Shown: positions 1-8,093, counted from the first letter of the stretch. The stretch: DNA of 64,000 bases from Rhodothermales bacterium (GCA_028284265.1 JANQRZ010000018.1:173385-237384); one strand, 5' to 3'. Program-made: numbers and translations. The notes: generated by a model not told the origin, from the letters alone.

Positions 1-594
1 GAAATCTTGGGCGTAGCGACCCGAGTCGGGCAGCCATTCGAGCCGCCGGATGCCGGAGGCGAACCCGGCTACCCACACGTCGCGGGTGACAGGGTCGAAG
101 TCGATGTCAAACGGCGGGCTTTGCTGCGGGACGATGACGGGCAGCGCCGGAAGGATGGAAACGCCGTAGACTTGGAGCGTGTCTTCGGGCTGGTCGAGTT
201 GGGGAAACTCGTAAGTCCATGTCTGGCCACCGTCCTCGGAGTGGGCGAACCCGGCGGCGCTCTGCGGGCGGCTCGCAATCGCAGGATCCTGAAAGCCCAA
301 CCCAATCCAGATGTTCGGACCTTCGATGTCAAGCGAATAAACAATCGCACTCGGTGCAATCGGCGGGGTCAGCACAGGATCGTCAACGAGGAACCACGAG
401 TCGCCGCCATCGGCGGTGAAGGTGAGTTGCTGACCGGCCCAGAGCGTGTCGCCCTCGGCGTCGAGGTTGTCGACGATGTTGCGCTGCGGGCCACCGACCG
501 GCAAGAGTTCTTGCACCCGCTCCGCATCGAACTGCGCGAGAGCAGGCATGGCGAACGCTACCAGAAAGAAGAGAACGGAGAGAGGCCGAATCAT
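1..594 (-). CDS. Secreted BNR/Asp-box repeat protein, N-terminal part (runs off window)
   Basis: The frame is open from ATG 594 to base 1 (198 codons) and continues outside the window. Residues 1-20 form a signal peptide ending ALA|Q, so the product is exported. Two Asp-box-like motifs are visible, DGGDSW (about 62-67) and DGGQTW (about 121-126), the hallmark of BNR/sialidase-type beta-propellers. Its ATG overlaps the TGA of the upstream lipoprotein (ATGA, 591-594), so the two are probably co-translated. The reading frame with this signal peptide is more convincing than the longer plus-strand ORF over the same bases. Substrate and function are unknown; it could be a propeller-type T9SS cargo or a PorZ-like component, but the C-terminus needed to decide is missing. 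Confidence 0.75.
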   Translation of the reverse strand, partial: MIRPLSVLFFLVAFAMPALAQFDAERVQELLPVGGPQRNIVDNLDAEGDTLWAGQQLTFTADGGDSWFLVDDPVLTPPIAPSAIVYSLDIEGPNIWIGLGFQDPAIASRPQSAAGFAHSEDGGQTWTYEFPQLDQPEDTLQVYGVSILPALPVIVPQQSPPFDIDFDPVTRDVWVAGFASGIRRLEWLPDSGRYAQDF

Positions 595-1376
595 TCGGAA
601 ACGGTGGGCGAGATCGGTTCGAGAATCGTAATCGTGAACGGCACGTCTTCGCTCACCAGCCCGTCGCGGTCGAAGGCGCGGAAGACGAAGGTCTGCGAGC
701 CGGGCGTCGCCTCAGGCACGTCGAACGTAGCGGTGTAGCGCCCGTCGTCAGCCGTTTCATCGCCGGACGACTGCCCGTCGTCGAACAGTTCGAAGGTGCC
801 GCCGCCCGAGCCGTCTACCTCTACGCGGGCGATGTCCGACAACCCATCGGGGTCGGATACCACAGCGATGAGCACGAGCGTCCCCGGCGGCCGGAACTCC
901 ATCGGCGCATCGATAGCATCGACGACCGGCGGGCCGAGGCCCATCCCGGCTAGCTCGAACTGACCACGCACCTGATTGCTCAACAGTCCGTCATCATCCA
1001 CGGCATAGACGAGCACCGAGTAAAGGCCGCGCTGCCCCCGCCCGAGCAGGAGCGAGGTCGTGGCCTCGTAGCGCCCTCCTTCGGCGAGCGTCAGCATTCC
1101 CGAGGCAATGGTCCCCTCAAACTGCCCATCGACCGAAAACTGGACGCGGTAGATCTCGCCGTCCGGGTCGGTAGCAAGCACACTGATGGAGAGGTCAATC
1201 CCTGCCGAGTCGCCGGACACGATGGCGTCGTCGAAAAAGACGCTGTCCGGGGAAAAGGCGAAGTCCGAGAGGTCGGGCGGACGCCCGCCGAGCGGCTGAG
1301 GGTCGGTGGCCGAGTCGCACCCGCTGAGCAGAGCGAGGGCGAGGCATGCGCCGAGGAGCAGACGGGAACCGTGCAT
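591..1376 (-). CDS. Lipoprotein with Ig-like/cadherin-like repeats
   Basis: A 261-aa product. I start at ATG 1376 rather than further upstream because it gives a clean lipoprotein signal with lipobox LSGC (Cys20). After the lipid-attachment Cys come two or more beta-sandwich-like repeats marked by TDPDG and SDPDG, and a segment of the type DDG...GDETADDGRYTATF, common in extracellular Ig-like domains of Bacteroidota-type proteins. It is likely outer-membrane anchored. The stop overlaps the ATG of the downstream BNR protein, suggesting a two-gene surface unit. No enzyme motif is visible. A 272-base gap upstream (1377-1648) holds the palindromic repeat at 1563-1652 and nothing else I can name. 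Confidence 0.8.
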   Translation of the reverse strand: MHGSRLLLGACLALALLSGCDSATDPQPLGGRPPDLSDFAFSPDSVFFDDAIVSGDSAGIDLSISVLATDPDGEIYRVQFSVDGQFEGTIASGMLTLAEGGRYEATTSLLLGRGQRGLYSVLVYAVDDDGLLSNQVRGQFELAGMGLGPPVVDAIDAPMEFRPPGTLVLIAVVSDPDGLSDIARVEVDGSGGGTFELFDDGQSSGDETADDGRYTATFDVPEATPGSQTFVFRAFDRDGLVSEDVPFTITILEPISPTVSE

Positions 1377-1562
1377 CGAGAGCGAGCGGGAGAGCAGAGG
1401 TTGGAGACCGCAGGAGGAGCGGCGGAAAGATAGCGTCTCTCGTAGCGAAGGGTTCGGGCGGCGCAGGGTCTGGTAGAAGAAGGTTGGGCTGAAAACGACC
1501 CCGAACCTACGCTTAGTATCGGGGCAGTGCAAGCGTAGGGCAATGGATGTGCCCTGCCGCGT

Positions 1563-1652
1563 ACCCCCTACACTTCTCGCTTACGCTCGTTGCATTGTCC
1601 CCCTTGAAGGGGGACAGGTTGCGGAGTGACAACGGAGCAACTAGGGGGTCAC
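1563..1652. repeat. Palindromic interspersed repeat, CCCCCT family, copy 1
   Basis: Outer arms ACCCCCTA (1563-1570) and TAGGGGGT (1642-1649) flank an inner perfect 9-bp inverted repeat GTCCCCCTT/AAGGGGGAC (1597-1605 and 1607-1615). The right half is shared with a second copy at 60084-60127: both begin AGGGGGACAG and end AGGGGGTCAC, with a diverged middle of about 24 bases. The TGA stop of the M50 protease gene (1649-1651) lies inside the conserved right end. Confidence 0.75.
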
Positions 1653-2899
1653 GCAATGTAGAGCGGCTTGAAGCTGAAGCACAGCACGAACAGCAGGAGC
1701 GCCAGAATTCCGAGCACGCGGCGGCCCTTCGTCAGCGGCTCTGGGCGCATCACGGGCGGGTGGTCCACCTTGATGAGCACCAGAATCAGCAGGCACCAGA
1801 AGAACCAGCCCGTGTAGCCGATGGCCTCGGCTATCCCACCGATCCGCAGGGCGAGCGCTGCTGCCGCAATCATCCCGAATAGCCCGCCGACGCGGGCGCG
1901 CCAATCGCTGAACAGGCGACCGAAGAAGAAATAGAGGAGCGCCGCCGCGATCACCCATACACCGGCCCCACCGAGCGCTTCGGGATAGCCGTATCCGGTG
2001 GCGACATCCCGCAGGAGCGGTTCCATATCGAGCACCAGCCCGAGCGTGGCCGAGAACAGGAGGATGATCACGAATGCCCGCGCAATGATCCTGTGCCAGC
2101 GCGGCCCGACGAGCGCGTACAGAATGTGTCCCCCATCGAGTTGACCGACCGGCAGCATATTGAGCGCCGTGAAGAACAGCCCGAGCCACCCAGCAAAGAG
2201 CACTGGGTAGTGGTACATCTCGTACATCGGCGGGACGTTCGGGAAGAACTGCGTGAGCGCCCAGTAGAGCGGCGTCTGCCCAATCGTGAGGCGGCCCAGC
2301 CCGGTCACGTCCGGCAGCGGAAAGTCGGGGAACATCCCGAAACGATCCACGAAGACCTTGAGCGGCTCGTGCCCAGCGAGGTCGAAAACGTAACTCGGCG
2401 GCGGAAGCGTGGCGAGGGCATAGAGCAGCACCCCGAGCGCCACGACGAACCCGGCGAGCGGCCCTGCCGCCCCGACATCGAACAGTTGCCGCGTCGTCCG
2501 CAACGGCTCCCGAATCCGAATCACGGCCCCGAACGTCCCGATGTTGGGCGCGAGCATCGGAGCCGGGAATGGGATGTAGTATGGTAGCGACACGTCGAGA
2601 TCGCTGCGCCGCGCGGCGATGTAGTGCCCAAACTCGTGGACTGTCAGAAAGAGCAGCAGCGGCACCGCATAGCGCAACCCGTCCCACACGAACATCCCCC
2701 AGCCAAACTGCTCGTACAGCACCTCACGCCCGACGAGCACCCCACCCGCCCACGTCGTAGTCCCGACCGTCAGCAGGAAAAGGAGCAGATGCAGCCAGTA
2801 GCGGTCGCGCGGCGGCGGGGTCGTATCGACGAGCACGCTCTCCGTCTCGGACGGAAACGGGCGACGCACCGAGGGCGACAAAGAGGAAGATGGCTCCAA
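1649..2899 (-). CDS. Site-2-protease family M50 zinc metalloprotease
   Basis: An integral-membrane protein of up to 416 aa. The zinc site is visible: HEFGH at about residues 88-92 in one membrane segment and LDGGH at about 254-258 in another, supplying the third ligand (Asp255). About eight hydrophobic segments are spread along the chain. The order resembles EGY-type site-2 proteases, which cleave substrates inside the membrane; the substrate is unknown. The start is uncertain: no ATG precedes the first membrane segment. TTG 2899 gives the longest frame, with GTG 2869 and GTG 2836 (preceded by GGAG) as alternatives. The stop codon lies within an interspersed repeat. It is followed on the same strand by the lipoprotein gene after a repeat-bearing gap. 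Confidence 0.85.
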   Translation of the reverse strand: MEPSSSLSPSVRRPFPSETESVLVDTTPPPRDRYWLHLLLFLLTVGTTTWAGGVLVGREVLYEQFGWGMFVWDGLRYAVPLLLFLTVHEFGHYIAARRSDLDVSLPYYIPFPAPMLAPNIGTFGAVIRIREPLRTTRQLFDVGAAGPLAGFVVALGVLLYALATLPPPSYVFDLAGHEPLKVFVDRFGMFPDFPLPDVTGLGRLTIGQTPLYWALTQFFPNVPPMYEMYHYPVLFAGWLGLFFTALNMLPVGQLDGGHILYALVGPRWHRIIARAFVIILLFSATLGLVLDMEPLLRDVATGYGYPEALGGAGVWVIAAALLYFFFGRLFSDWRARVGGLFGMIAAAALALRIGGIAEAIGYTGWFFWCLLILVLIKVDHPPVMRPEPLTKGRRVLGILALLLFVLCFSFKPLYIA

Positions 2900-2966
2900 G
2901 GAATCGGCGGGGTGGGGCAGAAAACGGAGGCGAGCCTACGCCGGTCGGAGGGCGAAGTTGCCCGCC

Positions 2967-4181
2967 TCAGTGCAGCGCGGCCAAGCCCGTCTCGATCCGC
3001 TGCATCGCCGTCCGCAGGTCGCCCGACGAGGCGGCGTACGAGATCCGCACACCGGACGGGGCACCGAATGCATCGCCGGGAACGAGGGCCACGTCGTATT
3101 CCTCCAGCAGATAGAAACACAGGTCCGTGCTCGTCTCAATCGCCCGCCCGCTCGGCGATGCCGTGCCGAGGTAGTGCGCGATATCGGGAAAGAGATAGAA
3201 CGCGCCCTCCGGCTTCGGGCACTCGATGCCGGGGATTTTGGTGAGGGCGTCGAGGACGAACGCCCGGCGCTCGCGGAAGGCACGAACCATCTGACGCACC
3301 GGCTCCGGGTCCATCTCCAAGGCGGCGATGCCTGCCTGCTGGGTGATCGAACTCGGCGCGCTTGTGAGTTGGCTCTGCATCTTCGCGGCGGCACTCGCAA
3401 TCCAACTCGGCGCGGCGAGGTAGCCCAGCCGCCAGCCCGTCATCGCATAGGCCTTCGAGAACCCGTTGACCGTCACCGTTCGCTCCTTCATCCCCGGCAG
3501 CGCCGCGAAGGAGACGTGCTCGGCGTCGTAGAGGACGTGCTCATAAATCTCGTCCGACACGACGACGACATCCTCGTAGCCACGCAATACCTCGGCGAAG
3601 GCTTCGAGTTCATCGCGGGCGTAGACCGCCCCGGTCGGATTCGACGGCGAGTTGAGCAGGAGGACGCGGGAACGATCCGTCAGCGCAGCCTCCAAGTCTT
3701 CGGGCTGCATTTTGTAGTCCCGCTCTGCCGAGGTCTCGACCACCACCGGCTCGGCCCCAGCGAGGCGCGCCATCTCGGGGTACGACACCCAGTACGGGGC
3801 TGGGATCACGACCTCATCGCCCGGGCGACAGAGCACGAAGACCGATTGAGCGACGGACTGCTTGGCCCCGTTCGAGCAGACGATGTCGCTCGGCTCGTAG
3901 GTTAGCCCGTTGTCGTCGCGGAACTTTCGGGCGAGCGCCTCGCGTAGCTCTGGCGTACCGGGGTTGGCGGTGTAGTGCGTGTGGCCTTCCTCGATGGCGC
4001 GGATACCGGCGGCGCGGATCGGCTCCGGCGTGTCGAAGTCCGGCTCGCCTGCCGAGAGCGCGATAACGGGTCGCCCCTCGCGCTTGAGCGCCTTCGCACG
4101 GGCCGACATGGCGAGCGTCGCCGAGGGCTTCATGGCCTCGACACGGGGGTTCAGGTGGCGGTCCATCGTCGAGTGGTCCAT
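2967..4181 (-). CDS. Class I/II PLP-dependent aminotransferase (aspartate aminotransferase type)
   Basis: A 404-aa fold-type I aminotransferase. The Schiff-base lysine is in NGFSKAYAMTGWRLGY (Lys243 with this start), preceded by NSPSNPTG (about 177-184) and DEIYEH (about 210-215), with the carboxylate-binding Arg in GVRIS near the C-terminus. The pattern fits the AspC/AspB-type (subgroup I-gamma) enzymes converting aspartate and 2-oxoglutarate to oxaloacetate and glutamate; specificity for other acidic or aromatic amino acids cannot be excluded. ATG 4181 is chosen because upstream codons read as low-complexity Arg/Leu; ATG 4166 is possible. It follows coaD on the same strand by about 70 bases. 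Confidence 0.9.
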   Translation of the reverse strand: MDHSTMDRHLNPRVEAMKPSATLAMSARAKALKREGRPVIALSAGEPDFDTPEPIRAAGIRAIEEGHTHYTANPGTPELREALARKFRDDNGLTYEPSDIVCSNGAKQSVAQSVFVLCRPGDEVVIPAPYWVSYPEMARLAGAEPVVVETSAERDYKMQPEDLEAALTDRSRVLLLNSPSNPTGAVYARDELEAFAEVLRGYEDVVVVSDEIYEHVLYDAEHVSFAALPGMKERTVTVNGFSKAYAMTGWRLGYLAAPSWIASAAAKMQSQLTSAPSSITQQAGIAALEMDPEPVRQMVRAFRERRAFVLDALTKIPGIECPKPEGAFYLFPDIAHYLGTASPSGRAIETSTDLCFYLLEEYDVALVPGDAFGAPSGVRISYAASSGDLRTAMQRIETGLAALH

Positions 4182-4249
4182 GTCTGGGCGGGGTGAGAGA
4201 GCCAGCCCCGAAGGTACGACGAGGCGAGCCAGCCTCGCACGTCTTCGCA

Positions 4250-4741
4250 TCAGCTTCGCGCTCGCAACCGGGCCAACACGGGGGGCGGCACGAAGGACGA
4301 CACATCGCCCCCGAAGCGGTGGATTTCGCGGACCAGCGAGGCACTCGTGAAGGCGTTCTCCGGCTCTGGCGTCAGGAACAAAGTCACGATGTCCTCCGCC
4401 ATGCGCCGGTTGGCGACAGCCATCCGCATCTCGTAGTCGAAGTCCGAGACCTGCCGTAGCCCCCGCACGAGGGCGACCGCCCTACGCGCCTTCGCCCGGT
4501 CCACGATCAACCCGTCGAACGTTTCGATGCTGAGGCGTGCCCGCTCGTCCTCGGACCACTCCGCCGTAGACGCCTCGATCAACTCGATCCGCTCCTCGGC
4601 GCTGAAGAGACCGTGCTTGGCGACGTTGACGCCGACCGTCACCTCGACTCGGTCGAAAAGGCGAAGGGCACGGCGGAGCACGTCGAGGTGCCCGTTCGTG
4701 ACGGGGTCGAAGGAGCCGGGATAGAGCGCGAGACGAGGCAT
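4250..4741 (-). CDS. coaD: Pantetheine-phosphate adenylyltransferase
   Basis: A 163-aa cytoplasmic enzyme, the usual CoaD length, transferring AMP from ATP to 4'-phosphopantetheine to make dephospho-CoA. The nucleotidyltransferase signature is complete: YPGSFDPVTNGHLD at about 7-20, including the (T/H)xGH-type NGH. The family's C-terminal ISSS-x-VRE region appears as TSASLVRE, within normal variation. It lies upstream of the aminotransferase on the minus strand and diverges from infC across a 356-base repeat-rich gap (4742-5097). Confidence 0.95.
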   Translation of the reverse strand: MPRLALYPGSFDPVTNGHLDVLRRALRLFDRVEVTVGVNVAKHGLFSAEERIELIEASTAEWSEDERARLSIETFDGLIVDRAKARRAVALVRGLRQVSDFDYEMRMAVANRRMAEDIVTLFLTPEPENAFTSASLVREIHRFGGDVSSFVPPPVLARLRARS

Positions 4742-4772
4742 GGGCGGAAACGATTAATGAGGCGATCACCTT

Positions 4773-4919
4773 GCGTCACCCCGAGCGTAGTCGGGGAACC
4801 CGAAGGCTCGGCGAAGCCCATCTTTTCGGGGAAACGCTTCGCAACCTAGCAACACCGTGCCCGGAGAGATCTCTCCACTCGCTCCGGCACGCTGTGTCTG
4901 TGCTCAGTCGAGATGACGC
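4773..4919. repeat. Compound interspersed repeat (GTCACCCCGAG / CTCGAGATGACG type)
   Basis: The left end reads GCGTCACCCCGAGCGTAGTC. The right end, read on the minus strand, begins GCGTCATCTCGAC. The two ends match at about 11 of 13 positions in inverted orientation, enclosing about 120 bases that include AGAGATCTCT (4865-4874). Ends of this form recur as interspersed intergenic repeats in many unrelated bacterial genomes (recalled, not searched). It sits in the coaD-infC divergent gap, upstream of the putative infC promoter, and no ORF is supported inside it. Confidence 0.6.
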
Positions 4920-4968
4920 CCTCTGAATGTCGCATCAAAGCAAGGACTGTGAAAATAGCAAATGCGCG

Positions 4969-4976
4969 TATCTTTA
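4969..4976 (+). promoter_or_regulatory. Putative -7/-10 promoter box for infC
   Basis: TATCTTTA preceded by GCG matches the Bacteroidota TAnnTTTG -7 consensus in 7 of 8 positions. The same GCGTATCTTTA string occurs upstream of rpmI (6300-6310). A convincing -33 element is not obvious. It would give a leader of about 120 bases before infC. Confidence 0.4.
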
Positions 4977-5045
4977 CCCACCCTTTACACGCGGGGATAG
5001 ACCGAAGGAAACCTCACCGTCAGCCCCGGCTTTACTTACTGTACG

Positions 5046-5068
5046 CCGAGCGATCACCCTGTGCTCGG
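5046..5068 (+). promoter_or_regulatory. infC leader hairpin
   Basis: A perfect 6-bp stem CCGAGC/GCTCGG with an 11-base loop, followed by ATTTCGATT, ends 17 bases before the infC GGAG. It could modulate ribosome access or act as a weak attenuator. This is inferred from sequence only. Confidence 0.35.
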
Positions 5069-5085
5069 ATTTCGATTACCAACAC

Positions 5086-5100
5086 GGAGATAACACCATC
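5086..5100 (+). promoter_or_regulatory. Strong RBS with ATC start codon of infC
   Basis: GGAG (5086-5089) lies 8 bases before ATC (5098-5100). No ATG or GTG sits at a sensible place: the next upstream in-frame ATG, at 4927, would add 57 residues with no IF-3 similarity. infC is known for AUU/AUC-type starts through which IF-3 represses its own translation. Confidence 0.75.
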
Positions 5101-5652
5101 GCCAGACGCTACTCCCGGCCGCAGCCCAAGCGCGGCCCCCAGACTCGCATCAACGACCAGATACGCTCCGACCGTGTCCGCGTCGTAGACCCCGAAGGCG
5201 AGCACGGCATCTACGACACCTCTGCCGCCCTCGAACTCGCCCAGCGCCGGGGCCTCGACCTCGTCGAGGTGGCCCCCGACGCCGACCCGCCCGTAGCCAA
5301 GATTATGGACTACGGGAAGTACCGCTACGAGCAGCAGAAGAAGGAGAAGGAGCAGCGGAAGAAAGCCCACAAGGTCGAGCTGAAGGAGATCCGCTTCCGC
5401 CCCAACACGGACGACCACGACTTCAACTTCAAGACGAAGCACGCCCGCGAGTTTCTCGAAGAGGGCAACCAGGTCAAGGCGTGGGTCCAGTTCCGGGGCC
5501 GCGACATCATCTACAAGGAGCGCGGGGCCGACCTCCTCGCCCGGTTCATAGAGACGCTCTCCGACATCTCGCGCGTCGAGCAGCTTCCCAAGATGGAAGG
5601 CCGCCGCATGACGGTAATGCTCACGCCGGACAAGTCGGCGAAGAAGAACTGA
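5098..5652 (+). CDS. infC: Translation initiation factor IF-3
   Basis: A 184-aa product with an ATC start. The N-terminal domain begins RRYSRPQPK...RINDQIR and continues with VRVVDPEG and AKIMDYGKY (the family KIMDYGK signature). A basic linker (residues about 85-105, rich in KKEKEQRKK) joins the C-terminal domain with the KHAREFL and VQFRGR motifs. IF-3 binds the 30S subunit and discriminates against non-AUG starts, so the ATC start is expected to make the gene autoregulated. It heads the infC...rpmI-rplT...pheST cluster, here interrupted by an unrelated small gene and a separate promoter. thrS, often upstream, is absent. Confidence 0.93.
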   Translation: MARRYSRPQPKRGPQTRINDQIRSDRVRVVDPEGEHGIYDTSAALELAQRRGLDLVEVAPDADPPVAKIMDYGKYRYEQQKKEKEQRKKAHKVELKEIRFRPNTDDHDFNFKTKHAREFLEEGNQVKAWVQFRGRDIIYKERGADLLARFIETLSDISRVEQLPKMEGRRMTVMLTPDKSAKKN

Positions 5653-5669
5653 GCCAGTACCGCCTGTGC

Positions 5670-6128
5670 ATGAGTTCTGAGCACCGATTTCTTGTCAAGA
5701 CCTATCCTCGCAATCGCAGAGGTGACGCCTTTGCCCTCTGTGACATTCTAATCGAGGCGGGGCTTGAGGCATGGGTAAATGAACTGTCAGACGCCGAGAC
5801 AGACTCAGATGAAGAAGCGGTCCAAGTAACGGTACCAGAGGAGCAGGCGGAGCAAGCAGGACAGGCGCTTCTTACTGTCATGGAGGGTGCTGACAATTTA
5901 TCCTCTGTTCGCATTGACGCAGAGATCCGCGGCTATACCGGACAGAATCTCTGCAAGATTGGCAAGCCCCTCGTATTCTGGGGAGCCGTATCACTACTTG
6001 GGATGCTTTCTTTCGGTTTTAGGACCGGATATGCCTTTGCTTTCGGAGGCATTCCACTTATTACTGGCACTTTGATGTGGCTAGCAGGGTCACGCCAGCT
6101 TGCCTCCTCGAAATCCGTCACTAAGTGA
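5670..6128 (+). CDS. Small protein with soluble N-terminal domain and C-terminal membrane segments
   Basis: A 152-aa product starting at ATG 5670, 17 bases after infC. Residues 1-85 are soluble and acidic, with an FLVKTYPRN start and ILIEAGLEAWVNE, which look like a small alpha/beta domain (DUF2007-like in layout, not claimed). Residues about 98-145 contain two hydrophobic stretches (PLVFWGAVSLLGMLSF and a Gly-rich second segment). Base and codon use are visibly less GC-rich than infC and rpmI on either side, and infC-rpmI is normally uninterrupted, so this looks like an insertion. Function unknown. Confidence 0.65.
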   Translation: MSSEHRFLVKTYPRNRRGDAFALCDILIEAGLEAWVNELSDAETDSDEEAVQVTVPEEQAEQAGQALLTVMEGADNLSSVRIDAEIRGYTGQNLCKIGKPLVFWGAVSLLGMLSFGFRTGYAFAFGGIPLITGTLMWLAGSRQLASSKSVTK

Positions 6129-6147
6129 GCCAAGTGCCGCTACTCTG

Positions 6148-6201
6148 GGAGATTGCCACGTCGCCTACGGGACGAGTCCCTTCGGCTCCTCGCAATGACA
6201 G
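6148..6201. repeat. Interspersed repeat of the GTCATTGCGAG...GGCAATCTC type
   Basis: On the minus strand it runs from TGTCATTGCGAGGAGC, through a GGGAC-TC-GTCCC hairpin, to GACGTGGCAATCTCCC. This is the classic form of a small palindromic element found scattered in intergenic gaps of many bacteria (recalled). It sits between the inserted small gene and the rpmI promoter. Confidence 0.7.
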
Positions 6202-6280
6202 ATAGGAAAACTGCTCTTCTCCCTCCCGACCTTCCATTCTCCCCACGCCTCTTTTACTCCCCCTCTTCAAACTTCGGCGT

Positions 6281-6310
6281 TGCGGCGGTGGGCGCGTCCG
6301 CGTATCTTTA
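6281..6310 (+). promoter_or_regulatory. Putative promoter of rpmI-rplT
   Basis: TTGCGG followed 17 bases later by TATCTTTA (6303-6310) can be read either as a sigma-70-like pair or as a Bacteroidota-type -33/-7 pair. It lies directly upstream of a terminator-like attenuator and about 77 bases before rpmI, which gives rpmI-rplT a promoter independent of infC. Confidence 0.5.
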
Positions 6311-6325
6311 TCGGTTCTGCACGAC

Positions 6326-6358
6326 GAGGCGATTCCCCGTGACTCGCCTCTCTTTTTT
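6326..6358 (+). terminator. Attenuator-like intrinsic terminator in the rpmI leader
   Basis: A perfect 7-bp stem GAGGCGA (6326-6332) / TCGCCTC (6344-6350) with an 11-base loop is followed at once by TCTTTTTT. It lies about 15 bases after the putative promoter and 29 bases before the rpmI start, a position typical of ribosomal-protein leader attenuators. Confidence 0.65.
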
Positions 6359-6386
6359 ACCCCCAGCAGCACGCTCGGAGCTTGTT

Positions 6387-6581
6387 ATGCCGAAGATGAA
6401 GACCAACAGCGGAGCCAAGAAGCGCTTCGGGCGGACCGCCAGCGGTCGGCTCAAGCGGAAGAAGGCTTTCGCCAAGCACATCCTTACGAAGAAGTCCCCC
6501 AAGCGGAAGCGCGATCTCCGCAAGGACACCCTCGTGCATAAGTCCGACGAGAAGCGCGTCAAGCGTCTCCTCGGCGGCTGA
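6387..6581 (+). CDS. rpmI: Large-subunit ribosomal protein bL35
   Basis: A 64-aa basic protein with the diagnostic start [14 protein letters not shown] and a C-terminal [19 protein letters not shown]. Full family length. GGAG (6377-6380) lies 6 bases before the ATG, one of the clearer Shine-Dalgarno sites here. It is followed by rplT after 48 bases. A terminator hairpin in its leader suggests attenuation, in other bacteria often governed by L20 or IF-3 level. Confidence 0.96.
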   Translation: MPKMKTNSGAKKRFGRTASGRLKRKKAFAKHILTKKSPKRKRDLRKDTLVHKSDEKRVKRLLGG

Positions 6582-6629
6582 GCATCGCTCACCCTCACTA
6601 TCTCTTTCACGCCTTAACGGAGCAACCAA

Positions 6630-6977
6630 ATGCCACGCGCACGCAACACCGTGGCTTCCCGTCGCCGTCGCCGCAAGATTCTCAAGCAGGCGAAAGGCTA
6701 TTGGGGTCGCCGAGGCAACGTCTACACCGTTGCCAAGCACTCCGTCGAGAAGGCCATGCAGTACCAGTACCGGGACCGCCGCCAGCGTAAGCGGCAGTTC
6801 CGGCGCTTGTGGATCGCCCGCATCAACGCCGCCGCGCGGCTGAACGGGACCACGTACTCGCGCCTGATCGCCGACCTTCGGAAAGCGGACATCCCGCTCA
6901 ACCGGAAAGTGCTGGCCGACCTCGCCATGCACGACGCGGAAGCGTTTACCAAAGTCGTCGAACGAGCCGCAGCCTAG
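6630..6977 (+). CDS. rplT: Large-subunit ribosomal protein bL20
   Basis: 115 aa, full length for bL20, an early-assembly 23S rRNA-binding protein. It starts [18 protein letters not shown] and has the family motifs AKGYWGRR (about 21-28) and [16 protein letters not shown] (about 51-66). GGAG lies 7 bases before the ATG. In other bacteria L20 represses the rpmI-rplT messenger by binding its leader; the rpmI leader hairpin upstream could serve this. Confidence 0.96.
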   Translation: MPRARNTVASRRRRRKILKQAKGYWGRRGNVYTVAKHSVEKAMQYQYRDRRQRKRQFRRLWIARINAAARLNGTTYSRLIADLRKADIPLNRKVLADLAMHDAEAFTKVVERAAA

Positions 6978-7051
6978 CCTGCGATTTCCGTTCGACATCC
7001 TTTCCCGTCCAGCCCCAGGCTCGGCGGGAATCTTTTTATCTGCACGCTGCC

Positions 7052-8086
7052 ATGGATACGATGACTCTCCGAGACGAAATCGACGCCCTCAGCCAAGAGA
7101 TCGAAGCTGCTGACCTGCCCAGCGCCGACGAGATCGAGGCGTTCCGCATCCGCACGCTCGGACGCAAGAGCGGGGCGATCACGGCGCTCTTCGGTCGCAT
7201 CACCGAGGTCGAGCCGTCCGAGCGAGGCAAGACGGGGCAGGCGCTGAATGCGCTCAAGCAACAAGCTGAGGCCCGCATCGAGTTGGCCCAAGCCGCGCTC
7301 ACGAGCAGCGACGGAGCCGAGCGGACGGACCTCGACCTGACGCTGCCCGGTCGGGTGCCCGCGCCGGTCGAGCCGGGCAGCCTCCACCCGCTCACCCAGA
7401 CGCTCGAAGAGATCAAAGGCATCTTCCGCCACTTCGGGTTCGATGTGGCCGAGGGGCCGGAGATCGAGGACGACTGGCACAACTTCACCGCGCTCAACTT
7501 CCCGCCCGAGCACCCGGCACGCGACATGCAGGACACGCTGTTCGTCGAGCCGCCGCCGCCGGACGGGCGCGGAATCGTGATGCGGACCCACACCTCGCCC
7601 GCGCAGATTCGGATTATGGAGCAGCAGGCCCCGCCGATCCGGGTGATCGTGCCGGGGCGCGTCTACCGCAACGAGGCGATCTCGTACAAGAGTTACTGCC
7701 TCTTCCACCAGATCGAGGGTCTCGTGGTGGACGAGCACGCGACCTTCGCCGACCTCAAGGAGATGCTGCACGTCTTCGCCCAGGCGCTCTTTGGTGATGA
7801 TGTCAAGATGCGCTTCCGTCCGAGCTTCTTCCCCTTCACCGAGCCGTCGGCGGAGGTCGATATCTGGTGGGCCGATGAGACCATCGAGGGCGGCGGACGC
7901 TGGATGGAAATCCTCGGCTGCGGCATGGTCGATCCGAACGTCCTCGAAGCCGTCGACATCGACCCCGAGCGCTACACCGGCTACGCGTGGGGCATGGGCG
8001 TCGAGCGCATGGCGATGCTGAAGTACGGCGTCGACGATATCCGCCTGTTCTACGAAAACGACACGCGGTTTTTAAAACAGTTTTAA
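7052..8086 (+). CDS. pheS: Phenylalanine--tRNA ligase alpha subunit
   Basis: 344 aa, the usual length. An N-terminal coiled-coil tRNA-binding arm (about 1-90) is followed by the class II catalytic core: motif 2 region [17 protein letters not shown] (about 197-213), the [16 protein letters not shown] stretch and motif 3 [13 protein letters not shown] near the end. It charges tRNA-Phe as an alpha2-beta2 enzyme with PheT. ATG 7052 is used; ATG 7061 is also possible. The sequence before it (TCTTTTTATCTG) is T-rich and may be promoter-like. A long palindromic repeat separates it from pheT. Confidence 0.95.
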   Translation: MDTMTLRDEIDALSQEIEAADLPSADEIEAFRIRTLGRKSGAITALFGRITEVEPSERGKTGQALNALKQQAEARIELAQAALTSSDGAERTDLDLTLPGRVPAPVEPGSLHPLTQTLEEIKGIFRHFGFDVAEGPEIEDDWHNFTALNFPPEHPARDMQDTLFVEPPPPDGRGIVMRTHTSPAQIRIMEQQAPPIRVIVPGRVYRNEAISYKSYCLFHQIEGLVVDEHATFADLKEMLHVFAQALFGDDVKMRFRPSFFPFTEPSAEVDIWWADETIEGGGRWMEILGCGMVDPNVLEAVDIDPERYTGYAWGMGVERMAMLKYGVDDIRLFYENDTRFLKQF

Positions 8087-8093
8087 GCTTTTG

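Noticed and set aside
7..738. Plus-strand ORF at the left edge
   Set aside because: The minus strand over the same bases encodes a signal peptide and Asp-box motifs and overlaps the upstream lipoprotein gene by ATGA.
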